DNA of 64,000 nt from Desulfovibrio sp. (GCA_022839785.1 JALHJW010000002.1:434001-498000), one strand, 5' to 3'. Shown: positions 41,749-51,106, counted from the stretch's first letter. Numbers and translations: made by a program. Notes: generated from the letters alone by a model not told the origin.

Positions 41749-44667
41749 CTACCAGTCCGCCTTCACCTGCACGATCTGCCCATGCTTGTTGCGGAAGAGC
41801 AGGTGGCCGCGCTCGCGGCCGTAGAGGAAGAGGTCGCGGGTGATGGCCACGTCGCTTTGGCAATACCGCGTGATCAGGTCCAGCCGTCCTTCCTTCCACC
41901 ACGCAAGCGCCTGCAGACCGTCCGCCGTCTTGGGCGCGTTCAGGGTGACGCTGCCCAGGGACTCCAGGGAGAGACGATAGCCCAGGCGGGCCCTGACGGC
42001 GTCCAGCATGTCCAGGGTGGGCAGGCCGCTCCAGCCGAAGGCGTGCACGCCCCCGAGCACCTTGTAGTCGAAACGGCTGATGTTGAAGCCGACCACCAGT
42101 TCCAGTCCCGTCAGACGCTCGGCCAGCTCGGCGATGCGCTCCTCGGTGTAGGCGTGGAAGGCGTCGTCGCGCGAATCGTAGAGCACGGCCACGGACACGC
42201 CCATCCTGTCCGCGCGGTGCCAGCCCCCCACCTCCTGGGCGGAACGCCGCGTCTCCACGTCGAGCACGCCGTAGACCGGCAGCGGGCGGGCCTCGCGGGG
42301 CGTCTCGTCGGCCATGGCGTCTCTTTTCTCGCTGTTGTCTCGCTGTTCGCAGTTGGAGCTTGTTGAAGACGGCATTTCTTCTGCCAAGGCAAGGGGTTGG
42401 AACGTCTCCGGGTTGGCCGTGCGCAACCGCTCCAGCACGAAACAGGCAGCCTCCTTGGAGATGGGCCGGTTGCCCGAGCCGCACTTGGGCGAATGCACGC
42501 ACGAGGGGCAGCCCAGCTCGCAGGGGCAGTCCGCGATGGTCCTGAGGGTCGTCTCCAGCAGCTCCGCCGCCTGGGTGAAGGCCTGACGCGAGAGCCCCAC
42601 GCCGCCCGGATGGCCGTCGTAGATGAAGACCGCTGCCCGGTTCACCTGGGGATGGAAAGGCGTGGAAATGCCGCCCAGGTCGTTTCGGTCCGCCATGACC
42701 AGCAGCGGCAGGATGCCGATGGCCGCGTGCTCCACGGCATGGATGCCGCCCATGAAGTGCTGGCGCGCGTCCTCCGTGGCCTGCTGCACGCTTTTGGGGA
42801 TCTCGAACCAGAGCCCCTCGGTCTCGAAAACCTGGGGCGGCAGATCGAGCGGCACGAGGGTCAGCAGCTTGCCGTCCCCGGCCCGCCGCTTCTCATAGCC
42901 GGTGACGATCTCGGTGACGCGCAGGCGGCCGAGAAAGACCCGGCAGCCCAGCGCGACCCCCTGGCCGTGGATGGCCAGGATCTCCGTGGACTTCTCGGCG
43001 CGGGAGCGGGTGTAGTAGCCCACGCGCGTGGGGCTGGCCGTGACCTCCCGGCCCGGCAGGTCGAGCCGCGTGACCACGTAGGACAGGCCCCGGTGCAGGT
43101 AGACGGCGCCCTCGTGCGCCTCGCGGCAGGCGCGGTGCTCGTCGATGGAGCCGATGACGCGTCCCGTGCCCTGCTCGACGATGGTCATGGCCGCCCCTGC
43201 GCCGCGCAGGTCGACCTCGCGGTGGGGGCGCTTGCGCCTGGAATGGATCTCGCGGCCGTCGGCCGAGGACAGCAGAAACCCCTCGCGCACCAGCCGCTCG
43301 GCCTCGTGCGCCAGGGGCTCCTCGGCCAGGAAGGGCTCGTCCCGGCGCAGGGTCAGTTCGGCCGCGGCGCAGTCCAGGTGCCGGGCCACGATGACCGGGT
43401 TGTAGGGATTGACCACCGCGGCCTCGGGCGGCCGGGCGAAGAAGTCGTCCGGGTGGCGCATGAAATACTGGTCCAGATTGTCCTCGCCCGCGATGAGCAC
43501 CACGGCGGATTCCTGCTGCTGGCGACCCACGCGGCCGCCGCGCTGCAGGGTCTGCATGATGGTGCCGGGGTAGCCCACCAGGATGCAGACGTCCAGGCCG
43601 CCGATGTCGATGCCAAGCTCCAGGGCCGAGGTGGAGATCACGGCCAGCAGCTCGCCCGAGGTCATGCGCGCCTCGATCTCGCGCCGCTCCTCGGGCAGGA
43701 ACCCGGCGCGGTAGGCGCTGATGCGGTCGCGGAACGCCCCGGACTTCTCCGCGGCCCAGATGGCGAGCAGCTCGGTCATCTTGCGCGACTTGGCGTAGAC
43801 GATGGTCCGCAGTCCCTGCTCCAGGCACTCGCGCAACAGCCGGATGGCGGCCGTGCCCGGCGAGCCCTCGGGATTCAGGAAAAGAAAATGGCGCGGTCCC
43901 GTGGGCGCGCCGGAACGCAGCACCGGCGTCACGCACAGGCCCGTGAGGTCCTCGGCCAGGGGACCGGGGTTGGCCACCGTGGCCGAGCAGAAGATGAAGG
44001 TCGGGTCCGAGCCGTAATACCGGCACATGCGGCGCAAACGGCGGAAAACCAGGGCCATGTGCGACCCCATGACTCCCCGGTAGGCGTGCACCTCGTCCAC
44101 CACCACATAGCTCAGCGAGGCCCAGAACGCGGCCCACGCCCCGTGGTGCGGCAAAAGCGAGAGGTGGACCATCTCCGGGTTGGAGAGCAGCACCTGGGGC
44201 GGGTCGCTGCGCAGCTTCCGGCGCGCGCTGTCCGGCGTGTCGCCGTCGTAGATCGCTGCCTGGGGCTTCTCAAGGCTGCCCAGGAGCGCCGCGGCCTCGC
44301 GAAAGGCCTTGAGCTGGTCCTGAGCCAGGGCCTTGAGCGGAAAGAGCCAGAGCGAGCGGGCGTCCGGCCGGGCGACGAACTCCTCCAGCACGGGCAGGGT
44401 GTAGGTCAGGGACTTGCCGCTGGCCGTGGGCGTGGCCACCACCACGTGGCGGCCCATGCGCGCCAGGTCCACGGTCTCGGCCTGATGGCTGTACAGCTCC
44501 GGGATGCCGCGCGCCGCCAGCAGCATGGCCACGGCCTGGGGCAGCGGCCGGGACAGGGGCGCGGTGCGCATCGCGCTGCCGGGCAGGACGCGGTGATGCG
44601 CCACGTCCGGCGAGAGCCGGGGAGAGGCCAGGATGGAGTCGATGAAGTCGCGGATGTCGGAGGTCAT
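41749..44667 (-). CDS. YprA/Hrq1-type DEAD helicase fused to DEDD 3'-5' exonuclease domain
   Basis: 972 residues from ATG 44667 (MTSDIRDFID); an upstream in-frame ATG at 44751 would place codons in a strong hairpin and is rejected. Helicase motifs: VVVATPTASGKS, YVVVDEVH, FCSATVAN, IVYAKSRKM and RGGRVGRQ. The DUF1998 zinc region is CPCELGCPSCVHSPKCGSGN. The last ~200 residues, after a Ser/Asn-rich linker, form an RNase H-like exonuclease: YGVLDVETRRS, VVGFNISRFDYKVL, and YCQSDVAITRDLF give the acidic set. In Bacillus these are separate neighbours (YprA, YprB). A DNA repair or processing role is inferred. Confidence 0.88.
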   Translation of the reverse strand: MTSDIRDFIDSILASPRLSPDVAHHRVLPGSAMRTAPLSRPLPQAVAMLLAARGIPELYSHQAETVDLARMGRHVVVATPTASGKSLTYTLPVLEEFVARPDARSLWLFPLKALAQDQLKAFREAAALLGSLEKPQAAIYDGDTPDSARRKLRSDPPQVLLSNPEMVHLSLLPHHGAWAAFWASLSYVVVDEVHAYRGVMGSHMALVFRRLRRMCRYYGSDPTFIFCSATVANPGPLAEDLTGLCVTPVLRSGAPTGPRHFLFLNPEGSPGTAAIRLLRECLEQGLRTIVYAKSRKMTELLAIWAAEKSGAFRDRISAYRAGFLPEERREIEARMTSGELLAVISTSALELGIDIGGLDVCILVGYPGTIMQTLQRGGRVGRQQQESAVVLIAGEDNLDQYFMRHPDDFFARPPEAAVVNPYNPVIVARHLDCAAAELTLRRDEPFLAEEPLAHEAERLVREGFLLSSADGREIHSRRKRPHREVDLRGAGAAMTIVEQGTGRVIGSIDEHRACREAHEGAVYLHRGLSYVVTRLDLPGREVTASPTRVGYYTRSRAEKSTEILAIHGQGVALGCRVFLGRLRVTEIVTGYEKRRAGDGKLLTLVPLDLPPQVFETEGLWFEIPKSVQQATEDARQHFMGGIHAVEHAAIGILPLLVMADRNDLGGISTPFHPQVNRAAVFIYDGHPGGVGLSRQAFTQAAELLETTLRTIADCPCELGCPSCVHSPKCGSGNRPISKEAACFVLERLRTANPETFQPLALAEEMPSSTSSNCEQRDNSEKRDAMADETPREARPLPVYGVLDVETRRSAQEVGGWHRADRMGVSVAVLYDSRDDAFHAYTEERIAELAERLTGLELVVGFNISRFDYKVLGGVHAFGWSGLPTLDMLDAVRARLGYRLSLESLGSVTLNAPKTADGLQALAWWKEGRLDLITRYCQSDVAITRDLFLYGRERGHLLFRNKHGQIVQVKADW

Positions 44668-44712
44668 GGTTTGTGTGGTGTTGGAGATGCTGTGGATGTC
44701 GAAGATGCCTTC

Positions 44713-44768
44713 GGCGACCAGGAGGGGCTGCGCGCCCCTCCTGGTCGCCAAGGGGCTTCAGGCCCCTT
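44713..44768. repeat. Two tandem perfect hairpins upstream of helicase gene
   Basis: GGCGACCAGGAGGGG (44713-44727) pairs with CCCCTCCTGGTCGCC (44735-44749), 15 bp with a 7-base loop. Directly after it, AAGGGGC (44750-44756) pairs with GCCCCTT (44762-44768). The layout resembles a repetitive extragenic palindrome pair, but no second copy is in the window. Confidence 0.65.
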
Positions 44769-45085
44769 GGAACCCCGATTTCTGTGTCCGGCTTGGGATG
44801 GCCGTGTGGATGGACAGCACGACGGCGAGGAGACGGTCGGGAGGGGTGCGGGAGGTTGCGGGAGGATGGCTGGGAAGACCCGGCCCGTTTTTTTCTTGCC
44901 CGCCTGCGGCGGACAGAAAAAATCCGATCCGCCTCCACTCCCACGCCCGTGGCGCGCCAGTCGGACGCCGCTGGAAGGCCTTTGGCGCGGGAGGGTGAAG
45001 ATGTGGGGGAACGTGTAGCTGCGGATCATAAGGCAAAAACGCGAAGCGAGATAAAAAGTTTGGAGGGAAGGGGGGATGGGGTCTG

Positions 45086-45133
45086 GGGAAGGGGGGAAAC
45101 CCCCTTTTTTAAAAGGGGGTTTCCCCCCTTCCC
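45086..45133. terminator. 48-base perfect palindrome, probable two-way terminator
   Basis: Two 23-base arms (45086-45108 and 45111-45133) around a TT centre are perfect inverted copies. Each arm by itself contains GGGGGGAAACCCCC followed by T's, a short terminator stem in each direction. It lies 29 bases after the stop of the sigma-54 regulator gene, so it can end that operon and also block readthrough from the other side. Confidence 0.75.
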
Positions 45134-45162
45134 TAGTTCCGACCGCCCCATCTCCATTCCTG

Positions 45163-46536
45163 CTAGTGCCCGGCGATGCCGTATTTCTTGAGTTTGTACT
45201 GCAGGTTGCTCTTGGACAGGCCGAGCATGTCGGCGGCTTTTGTCTGCACGAAGTCGGATTTGACCAGGGCGCGGCGGATGAGCGCGGCCTCGATCTTTTC
45301 GAGGGTCTGGGTGATGTCCAGCCGTTCGGGCAGCATGTCCACGGCGCTTTTGTACTGCGCCTCCTCGTCCTTGATGTCGGGCGGCAGGTCGTCCACGCCG
45401 ATGGTGTCCTTGTCCCCCAGGACCACGCAACGCTCCATGACGTTCTGCAGCTGGCGCACGTTGCCCGGCCATTCGTAGGCCGAGAGGTATTCCAGGGCGT
45501 CGTGGGCAAAACCCTTGAAGTGCTTGTCGTTGTCGCGCGCGTAGGCGTCCAGGAAGTGGGCGGCGAGGAGCGGGATGTCCTCGCGCCGTTCGCGCAGGGG
45601 CGGCAGGTCGATGTGCACCACGTTGAGGCGGTAGAAGAGATCCTCGCGGAACGTGCCCTCGGCCACGGCTTTTTGCAGGTCCTTGTTGGTGGCGGCCACG
45701 ATGCGGATGTCCACCTCGACGGACTTGACCCCGCCCACGCGTTCGAAGGTGCGCTCCTGCAGCACGCGCAGCAGCTTCACCTGCAGGTCGTGGGAGAGTT
45801 CGCCGATCTCGTCCAGGAAGAGGGTGCCGCCGTGGGCCATTTCGAAACGGCCGCGCTTCTGGGCCACGGCCCCGGTGAAGGAGCCCTTCTCGTGGCCGAA
45901 GAGTTCGGATTCGAGCACCCCGGGGTTGAATGCCATGCAGTTGATGGAGACGAAGGCCTCGTCCTTGCGCGACGAGGCGAAGTGGATGGCCTTGGCCACC
46001 AGCTCCTTGCCCGTGCCGGACTCGCCGGTGATGAGCACCGTGGATTTGGAGGGCGCGGCGCGGTCCACCATCTCCAGCACCCTGCGGATGGCCCGGCTCT
46101 TGCCGATGATCTGGTGCAGGCCGTAGCGGTCGGCCAGGGTCTCGCGCAGCATGCGGTTCTGGCGCTGGGCCGCGGCGAACTGCACGGCCTTGCCGATGGA
46201 GAGCAGCAGCTCGTCGTTGGAAAAGGGCTTGGTGATGTAGTCGAAGGCCCCGATCTTCATGGCCTCCACGGCGGCCTCGATGCTGCCGAAGGCGGTCATG
46301 ATCAGCACGGGGATGTACGGGTAGTTCTTGCGCACCCGTTCCAGCACGTCGCGGCCCGTGAGCTTGGGCATCTTCATGTCCGTGACCACCACGTCGATGT
46401 CCGACTCCTCAAGGAATTCGAGGGCCGTCTCCGGGTCGTTCAGGGTGGTCACGTTGTAGCCCTTGTCCGTGAGCAGGGCGTCGAGGATGAGCAGGTAGTT
46501 CTGCTCGTCGTCGATGATCAGGATGTGCTCGGCCAT
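45163..46536 (-). CDS. Sigma-54-dependent response regulator (NtrC/AtoC type)
   Basis: 457 residues. Receiver domain (1-120) with the phosphorylated Asp in [13 protein letters not shown] and Lys in DYITKPF. AAA+ domain (~140-375): Walker [10 protein letters not shown], loop [14 protein letters not shown] (Ser in place of Ala in GAFTGA), Walker [13 protein letters not shown], and [16 protein letters not shown]-terminal Fis-type HTH ([21 protein letters not shown]). It activates sigma-54 promoters when phosphorylated by the kinase encoded directly upstream, whose stop abuts its start. Confidence 0.95.
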   Translation of the reverse strand: MAEHILIIDDEQNYLLILDALLTDKGYNVTTLNDPETALEFLEESDIDVVVTDMKMPKLTGRDVLERVRKNYPYIPVLIMTAFGSIEAAVEAMKIGAFDYITKPFSNDELLLSIGKAVQFAAAQRQNRMLRETLADRYGLHQIIGKSRAIRRVLEMVDRAAPSKSTVLITGESGTGKELVAKAIHFASSRKDEAFVSINCMAFNPGVLESELFGHEKGSFTGAVAQKRGRFEMAHGGTLFLDEIGELSHDLQVKLLRVLQERTFERVGGVKSVEVDIRIVAATNKDLQKAVAEGTFREDLFYRLNVVHIDLPPLRERREDIPLLAAHFLDAYARDNDKHFKGFAHDALEYLSAYEWPGNVRQLQNVMERCVVLGDKDTIGVDDLPPDIKDEEAQYKSAVDMLPERLDITQTLEKIEAALIRRALVKSDFVQTKAADMLGLSKSNLQYKLKKYGIAGH

Positions 46537-47970
46537 CTAAGCGTCCTTGGGGAAGGTTGCGGTCACGCAGGCTCCGCCCCCGCCGCCGTTGGAGAGCGCG
46601 AGGGAGCCGCCGTGGCCCTGGATGATGGAGTCCACGATGGCCAGTCCGAGGCCCGTGCCGTTCTCCTTGGTGGTGAAGAAGGGGTCCTTGACGTGGTCGA
46701 GGGTGTCGGCGGGGAAGCCGGGTCCGCTGTCGCAGACCGTGAGGACCAGGCGGTCCGCCTCCTGCCTGGCCGACATGCGGATGACGCCGGGGCCGCCCAT
46801 GGCGTCGAGGGCGTTGGCCACGAGGTTGTAGACCGCGCGGTAGAGCAGGTCAGCGTCGCCCTTCAGGCCCAGTCCCTCGGCGAAATCGCGCTCGATCTCG
46901 ACCCCCTGGTCGCGGCACTTCTGTTCCATGAACACCGCCACCTGGTTGAGGACCTTGCCCAGGTCCACGTCGTCCTGGCGGGGCTGCTTGGGCCGGGCAT
47001 AGTCCAGGAAGTCGTTGACCGTGCGCGAGAGCCGCTTGGACTCGTCGAAGATGGCCGTGAGCAATTTGGCGCTCACGCCGTCGGGGTTTTCCGTCCTGGC
47101 CTTCTGGAGCAGAAGTTCCGCCGTGGAGCGGATGATGCCCAGGGGGTTTCTGATCTCGTGCGCCACGCCCGCCACCATGCGGCCCATGCTGGCCAGCTTT
47201 TCGGCCTGGTGCAGTTCGCGCTCGTAGCGCTCGCGCTCCGCGGCGCGCTCCGCCGCCAGGCGGTCGGCGCGGCGCAGGATGGTGAGCAGGACGAAGAAGA
47301 GGGTCAGGGAAGTCACTGTGGTGGAGGCCACGATGATGCGCTCAAGGGTGATGACCCGCTTGTAGTCCTCGGTGATGTCCTGGGTGAACTCCAACGCGCC
47401 CATGATCGGGCCGCGCGGGTCGTTGGGGTTGACGCGGCGGTCGGCGCGCAGGGGGTAGACCGTCTTCAGGGTCACGTCCTCGGGCTCGAACTCCAGGACG
47501 AAAAAGGCCGCGAGGTTGCCGTGCCGGGAGAAAATCTGGAAGTCGTTCTGGCCCTTTTCCAGCGCCCTGTCCACGGCCTCGCCCGCCCCTTTGTCCGAGC
47601 CCGTCTCGCCTTCCTCGAAGGAGTAGACCACGCGGCGTTCGAAACCGTAGATGCGCAGGTCCATGACGTGGAAGCCCTGCATGGTGGTGCGCACGATCTG
47701 GTCCAGCCGCTCCACCTGGCGGGGGTCTTTCAGGTCCACCTTGCCGAAGGCCAGGAGCGAGGGCAGGGTGAAGCGTTGGAAGACCTGGTGGTTGAGGTTC
47801 TCGGCGAGGAGCAGGGCGTAGTCCTTCTGCTTTTCCAACAGGGTGCGCCGGGCGTAGTCCGAGAGGAAGACCGAGAGCATCAGGTTGCTGCCCAACAGGA
47901 GCACGAAGAAGGTCAGCGAGAGGACCTTGGCGGTCTGGAAAGCGCCGGTGGGGGTGTCGGTTCGCGTCAT
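46537..47970 (-). CDS. Membrane sensor histidine kinase (ZraS/NtrB-like)
   Basis: 477 residues from ATG 47970 with GGGAG upstream. Membrane helix 1 (~residues 15-35, LSLTFFVLLLGSNLMLSVFL), a periplasmic sensor domain of about 160 residues, helix 2 (IVASTTVTSLTLFFVLLTIL). Then HisKA with the phosphorylated His in GVAHEIRNPLGIIR and HATPase motifs NLVANALDAM, SGPGFP and GTGLGLAIVDSI. Partner of the sigma-54 regulator in the same operon. The signal is unknown. Confidence 0.93.
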   Translation of the reverse strand: MTRTDTPTGAFQTAKVLSLTFFVLLLGSNLMLSVFLSDYARRTLLEKQKDYALLLAENLNHQVFQRFTLPSLLAFGKVDLKDPRQVERLDQIVRTTMQGFHVMDLRIYGFERRVVYSFEEGETGSDKGAGEAVDRALEKGQNDFQIFSRHGNLAAFFVLEFEPEDVTLKTVYPLRADRRVNPNDPRGPIMGALEFTQDITEDYKRVITLERIIVASTTVTSLTLFFVLLTILRRADRLAAERAAERERYERELHQAEKLASMGRMVAGVAHEIRNPLGIIRSTAELLLQKARTENPDGVSAKLLTAIFDESKRLSRTVNDFLDYARPKQPRQDDVDLGKVLNQVAVFMEQKCRDQGVEIERDFAEGLGLKGDADLLYRAVYNLVANALDAMGGPGVIRMSARQEADRLVLTVCDSGPGFPADTLDHVKDPFFTTKENGTGLGLAIVDSIIQGHGGSLALSNGGGGGACVTATFPKDA

Positions 47971-48232
47971 CGCATCTCCCCCGGCTCCCGGGTCAGCGGG
48001 ACTGGACGCCCCCGTCGCATCGGGGGGCGCGGGGCGGCAGAGGGGCCGTCCGCCGGGGCCGGGCTGGCGCAACCCTACACCGGGACGCGGCCGCGCGCCA
48101 GTCCCGGGGCGATCCACTGATCGTGGACAGCGGGGAAGAACAGCGCCGGGGGGCGGGAGGCTTGCCCTGGGGCGGCAGGAGCCGTACAGGGAAAGGAAAG
48201 GCGGACGGGGCGGGACCGCCGGGGAGAATGCC

Positions 48233-49204
48233 GTGGAGGATCTGCGCCAAACCAAGCTGGGCGGGGTCTTTTCGACCCAGTCCGTGGTCAAGGTCGGCAC
48301 CGGCTCGACCATCCGCCGCACCATCCAGAAGACCTACTGGCACGTGCAGGAACTGGACGACGGCGCGATCCAGATCCAGCCCCTGAACCAGAGCTACATT
48401 CCCGCCGGTCCCAAGCGCAAGATAAGCCGCGACGAGTTCCTCAAGAAGTTCACGCCCGAACCGGAGTTCTACCAGAGCACGGTCTTCCCCAAGCTGCAGG
48501 AACTGGACAGCTCCATCACGCGCGGCGAGCGGCATCGCGAAAAGGGCGAGGTCTACGCCGCGGAGCACCAGTTCGGCCACGCCGTGGGGCTGGACGAGGA
48601 GAACGTGCGGGCCAACTTCGGCCTCGGCCTGACCTACCTGGACCGGGGCGAGGAATCCAAGGCCGGGGACATTTTCGAGCGGCTGGTCAAGCTCGACGCC
48701 ACGTTCGCGCCCGAGCACAAGCACCTCTTCAACGAGTTCGGCATCAACCTGCGCAAGACCAAGATGTTCGACCGGGCCATCGAATACTACCGCAGGGCCC
48801 TGAACGTCTCGGCGGGCGAGGACGACCACCTGCACGTCAACCTGGCCCGCTCCTTCTTCGAGAAGGGCGACGTGCAGAGCGCGGTGGAGGCGCTGCGCGA
48901 GGCGGCGCGCATCAACCCGGAGCTGGACGAGGCGCGCAAGTTCTGGGAGCACCTGCGGAACAAGCGGCTGCTCGGCGATCCCTTTCCCGCCGACAAGCCG
49001 GCAAAGCCCGAACGCCGCAAGGGCAAGGCCGCCGCCGAAGCCGCTCCCCAGGCCGCCGCCCCGGAGACCGGGGAGCCGGAGACGGCGGCCGCTCCTCTGT
49101 CCGCCACCGAGGGCGCGGGGCCGGAGGAGAAGACGAATGGGCAGGTGCGCGTGCGCGAGGAGAAGGCGAAGGGCCTGGGCCGGGTCATCGTCCTGGACAA
49201 GTAG
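48233..49204 (+). CDS. TPR-repeat protein
   Basis: 323 residues from GTG 48233 (GGGGAG ten bases upstream). N-terminal ~90 residues (VFSTQSVVKVGTGSTIRRTI, then a TYWHVQELDDGAIQIQPLN strand region) are unrecognised. Residues ~95-235 carry three to four TPR units (EENVRANFGLGLTYLDRGEE; YYRRALNVSAGEDDHLHVNL; SAVEALREAARINPELDEAR). The tail is Ala/Pro/Glu-rich and probably disordered. It has no export signal. A scaffold or adaptor of unknown partner, divergent from the histidine kinase gene. Confidence 0.8.
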   Translation: MEDLRQTKLGGVFSTQSVVKVGTGSTIRRTIQKTYWHVQELDDGAIQIQPLNQSYIPAGPKRKISRDEFLKKFTPEPEFYQSTVFPKLQELDSSITRGERHREKGEVYAAEHQFGHAVGLDEENVRANFGLGLTYLDRGEESKAGDIFERLVKLDATFAPEHKHLFNEFGINLRKTKMFDRAIEYYRRALNVSAGEDDHLHVNLARSFFEKGDVQSAVEALREAARINPELDEARKFWEHLRNKRLLGDPFPADKPAKPERRKGKAAAEAAPQAAAPETGEPETAAAPLSATEGAGPEEKTNGQVRVREEKAKGLGRVIVLDK

Positions 49205-49251
49205 GCCGGGGGCTTGGCGGCGGCCGCTCCCCCCGGAGGCGGGAGAAGAAG

Positions 49252-49280
49252 CGCCCCGGAGGCGGGGGGCCTCCGGGGCG
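49252..49280 (+). terminator. Hairpin after TPR gene
   Basis: CGCCCCGGAGGC (49252-49263) and GCCTCCGGGGCG (49269-49280) give a 12-bp stem with a 5-base loop, 48 bases after the TPR stop. No T run follows. Confidence 0.55.
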
Positions 49281-49438
49281 TCGCCAGGGACGAGGGGGAG
49301 GTTCGCCCTGGAGATGTGTCCGGTCGACGCCGTGGCGCCGCACCTGGGAAAGATCGTCCGTCTGAACGGCAATAGCCGCTGTTCCCGGCGCGCGGACTGC
49401 GCTGGGGCGGCATGCTCCTGCAGAACCTCCCCTGCCCG

Positions 49439-49528
49439 TCAAGAAAGCAAGGGCCGTGCCTTCTCGAAATAATCAATTATTTCAATGAGATAATCTTTTG
49501 GGAAGGGCGAAAATCGTCTACGTTTCAT
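49439..49528 (-). CDS. Possible 29-residue peptide, low confidence
   Basis: ATG 49528 opens a 30-codon frame reading MKRRRFSPFPKDYLIEII and on to a stop at 49439. Basic start and an amphipathic helix. Its base content is much lower in GC than the rest of the window and the ribosome site is weak. A perfect palindrome lies inside it. It may be chance. Confidence 0.2.
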   Translation of the reverse strand: MKRRRFSPFPKDYLIEIIDYFEKARPLLS

Positions 49529-49599
49529 AGACTTTTTCCATGAAGCGTGGGGAAGCGTCGACGGGAAGAGGCTGTGCGCGGCAGGCGCACGGCGGCGGC

Positions 49600-50379
49600 T
49601 CAGCCCTCGCCGTCCTCGCCGTTGACCACGTCGGCCGCGCGGTATTTGCGGTAGAGCGCGAAGCCCCACAGGGTGGAGGCCACGAAGAGGAGCGCGGCCA
49701 GACCGATGCGCAGGCCCGGGTCCACGCGCACGCCCTTGCCCACCAGGGCGAAGATCAGGTGCTGCGGCACGTATCCCAGGAACGATCCGGCCAGGAAGGG
49801 CCAGAGGGGAATGGAGGTCAGCCCGGCCGCCAGGTTGGTGATCAGGTTGTTGCCCACGGGCATGAGCCGGATGATGAGGCTCATGGCCAGGGGGCTTTGG
49901 GCCAGGAAGCAGTCGAAGCGCGCGATGCGGCGGGCGAAGCGGCGGCGCACCAGGTCGCGGCCCAGGAACCGGGCGTAGGCGAAATCCAGGCCGCAGCCCA
50001 GGGCCGCGCCCAGGGTGGCCAGCAGCGTGCCGCCCGCCACGCCGTAGACGTAGCCGCCGATGAAGGCCGGAATCTGGCGCGGCAGGCCCGCCGCCGTGAG
50101 CAGGCCGGCGGCGACGGTGAAGACGAGCCAGCCCAGCGCCCCCATGCCGTCCAGGGCCGCGGCCACGGCGTGGCGGTCCAGGTTCTCGTCGAGGTGCATG
50201 GCGTTGAGCGCAAACCCGGCCGCGGCCAGGGAGACGATGAGCGTGAGGCCCTTGAGCACGGCGCGCCACTTGCGGCGCGGCGGGGCCTCGCGCTCCGGGG
50301 TCCGCGCCCGGTCCGGGGGAGGACAGGCCGGAACGGCGTCCTTGGCCTGCGGGGTGTCGTGGCCCTCGGGCGCGGGCAT
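49600..50379 (-). CDS. TVP38/TMEM64 (VTT-domain) membrane protein
   Basis: 259 residues. A ~38-residue charged, Pro-rich cytoplasmic start is followed by hydrophobic helices and the VTT/DedA core (GLPRQIPAFIGGYVYGVAGG, RLMPVGNNLITNLAAGLTSI, FLAGSFLGYVPQHLIFAL). The family takes part in lipid scrambling or membrane homeostasis. Four bases separate it from the upstream DPM-like glycosyltransferase, so the two act together, perhaps in lipid-linked sugar transfer. Confidence 0.88.
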   Translation of the reverse strand: MPAPEGHDTPQAKDAVPACPPPDRARTPEREAPPRRKWRAVLKGLTLIVSLAAAGFALNAMHLDENLDRHAVAAALDGMGALGWLVFTVAAGLLTAAGLPRQIPAFIGGYVYGVAGGTLLATLGAALGCGLDFAYARFLGRDLVRRRFARRIARFDCFLAQSPLAMSLIIRLMPVGNNLITNLAAGLTSIPLWPFLAGSFLGYVPQHLIFALVGKGVRVDPGLRIGLAALLFVASTLWGFALYRKYRAADVVNGEDGEG

Positions 50380-50383
50380 ACGG

Positions 50384-51106
50384 CTAGTTCTTTTCCCTGA
50401 TCTCGTAGTGGATGAAGCGGGCGCGCAGCCACTGCACGCCGAGCAGGTCCCAGCCCCCGGAGAGGGCGCGGTCCAGGGTGCCGTACTTGGAGACCCCGGC
50501 CGTGCGGGGCCGGTGGTTGACCGGCATCTCGGCGATGCGCGCGCCCTGCCAGAGCATGAGGTTGGGCAGGAAGCGGTGCATGCCCTTGAAGGGCGGCATG
50601 CGGCGGGCCATGTCCGCGCGCATGATCTTGAGCGAGCAGCCGGTGTCGCTCACCGTGCGGCCGGTCATGAACGTCCGCACGGCGTTGCCCACCTTCGAGG
50701 CGAGGCGCTTCATGAATACGTCGCGGCGCTTGGCGCGGCGGCCGCAGGCCATGTCGTAGCCCTGCTCGAACAGGGCCAGCAGGCCGGGCACGTCGGCCGG
50801 GTCGTTCTGCAGGTCCGCGTCCATGGTCACGATGAGGTCGAAGCGGGCGTGCGCGAAGCCCGCGGCGAAGGCCGCGGACTGGCCGCGGTTGGCCGCGAAG
50901 GCGAGGTAGCGGACGTTGGGGTCGGCGGCGGCCAGCTCGCGGATCACGTCCAGGCTCCTGTCCTTCGACCCGTCGTCCACGAGCAGCAGCTCCCACTCGC
51001 GGCCCAGCGGCGCGAGCGCGGCCCGCACCTGGGCGGCCAGGGGCCGCAGATTGTCTTCCTCATTGTAGACCGGGACGACCACGGAAAGGGAGTGCGCGTG
51101 CTGCAT
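50384..51106 (-). CDS. Dolichyl/undecaprenyl-phosphate mannose synthase-like glycosyltransferase
   Basis: 240 residues from ATG 51106. GT2 fold of the DPM1/ArnC type: LSVVVPVYNEEDNL, LLLVDDGSKDRS, FAANRGQSAAFAAGF, VTMDADLQNDP (metal site) and VSDTGCSLKIMR, ending with HRPRTAGVSKYG. No C-terminal membrane helices, so it is the short soluble form. It makes a polyprenyl-phosphate-linked sugar at the membrane; the VTT protein downstream may help move lipid or sugar-lipid. A longer GTG start (51169) would overlap the tRNA promoter. Confidence 0.88.
   Translation of the reverse strand: MQHAHSLSVVVPVYNEEDNLRPLAAQVRAALAPLGREWELLLVDDGSKDRSLDVIRELAAADPNVRYLAFAANRGQSAAFAAGFAHARFDLIVTMDADLQNDPADVPGLLALFEQGYDMACGRRAKRRDVFMKRLASKVGNAVRTFMTGRTVSDTGCSLKIMRADMARRMPPFKGMHRFLPNLMLWQGARIAEMPVNHRPRTAGVSKYGTLDRALSGGWDLLGVQWLRARFIHYEIREKN

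Larger units (their letters stand above)
44668..45162. other. 495-base gap between NtrC-type regulator and helicase genes
   Basis: No credible gene. It holds two perfect hairpins near the helicase start (44713-44768) and a 48-base perfect palindrome (45086-45133). The rest is low-complexity GC-rich and T-rich sequence without a recognised promoter. No ORF here has a family resemblance. Confidence 0.6.
49205..49599. other. Gap between convergent TPR and VTT genes
   Basis: 395 bases. It holds a GC hairpin (49252-49280) and a low-GC stretch (49440-49550) with an 18-base palindrome (49466-49483) and a possible 29-codon minus-strand ORF (49439-49528). No other feature was recognised. Confidence 0.5.
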
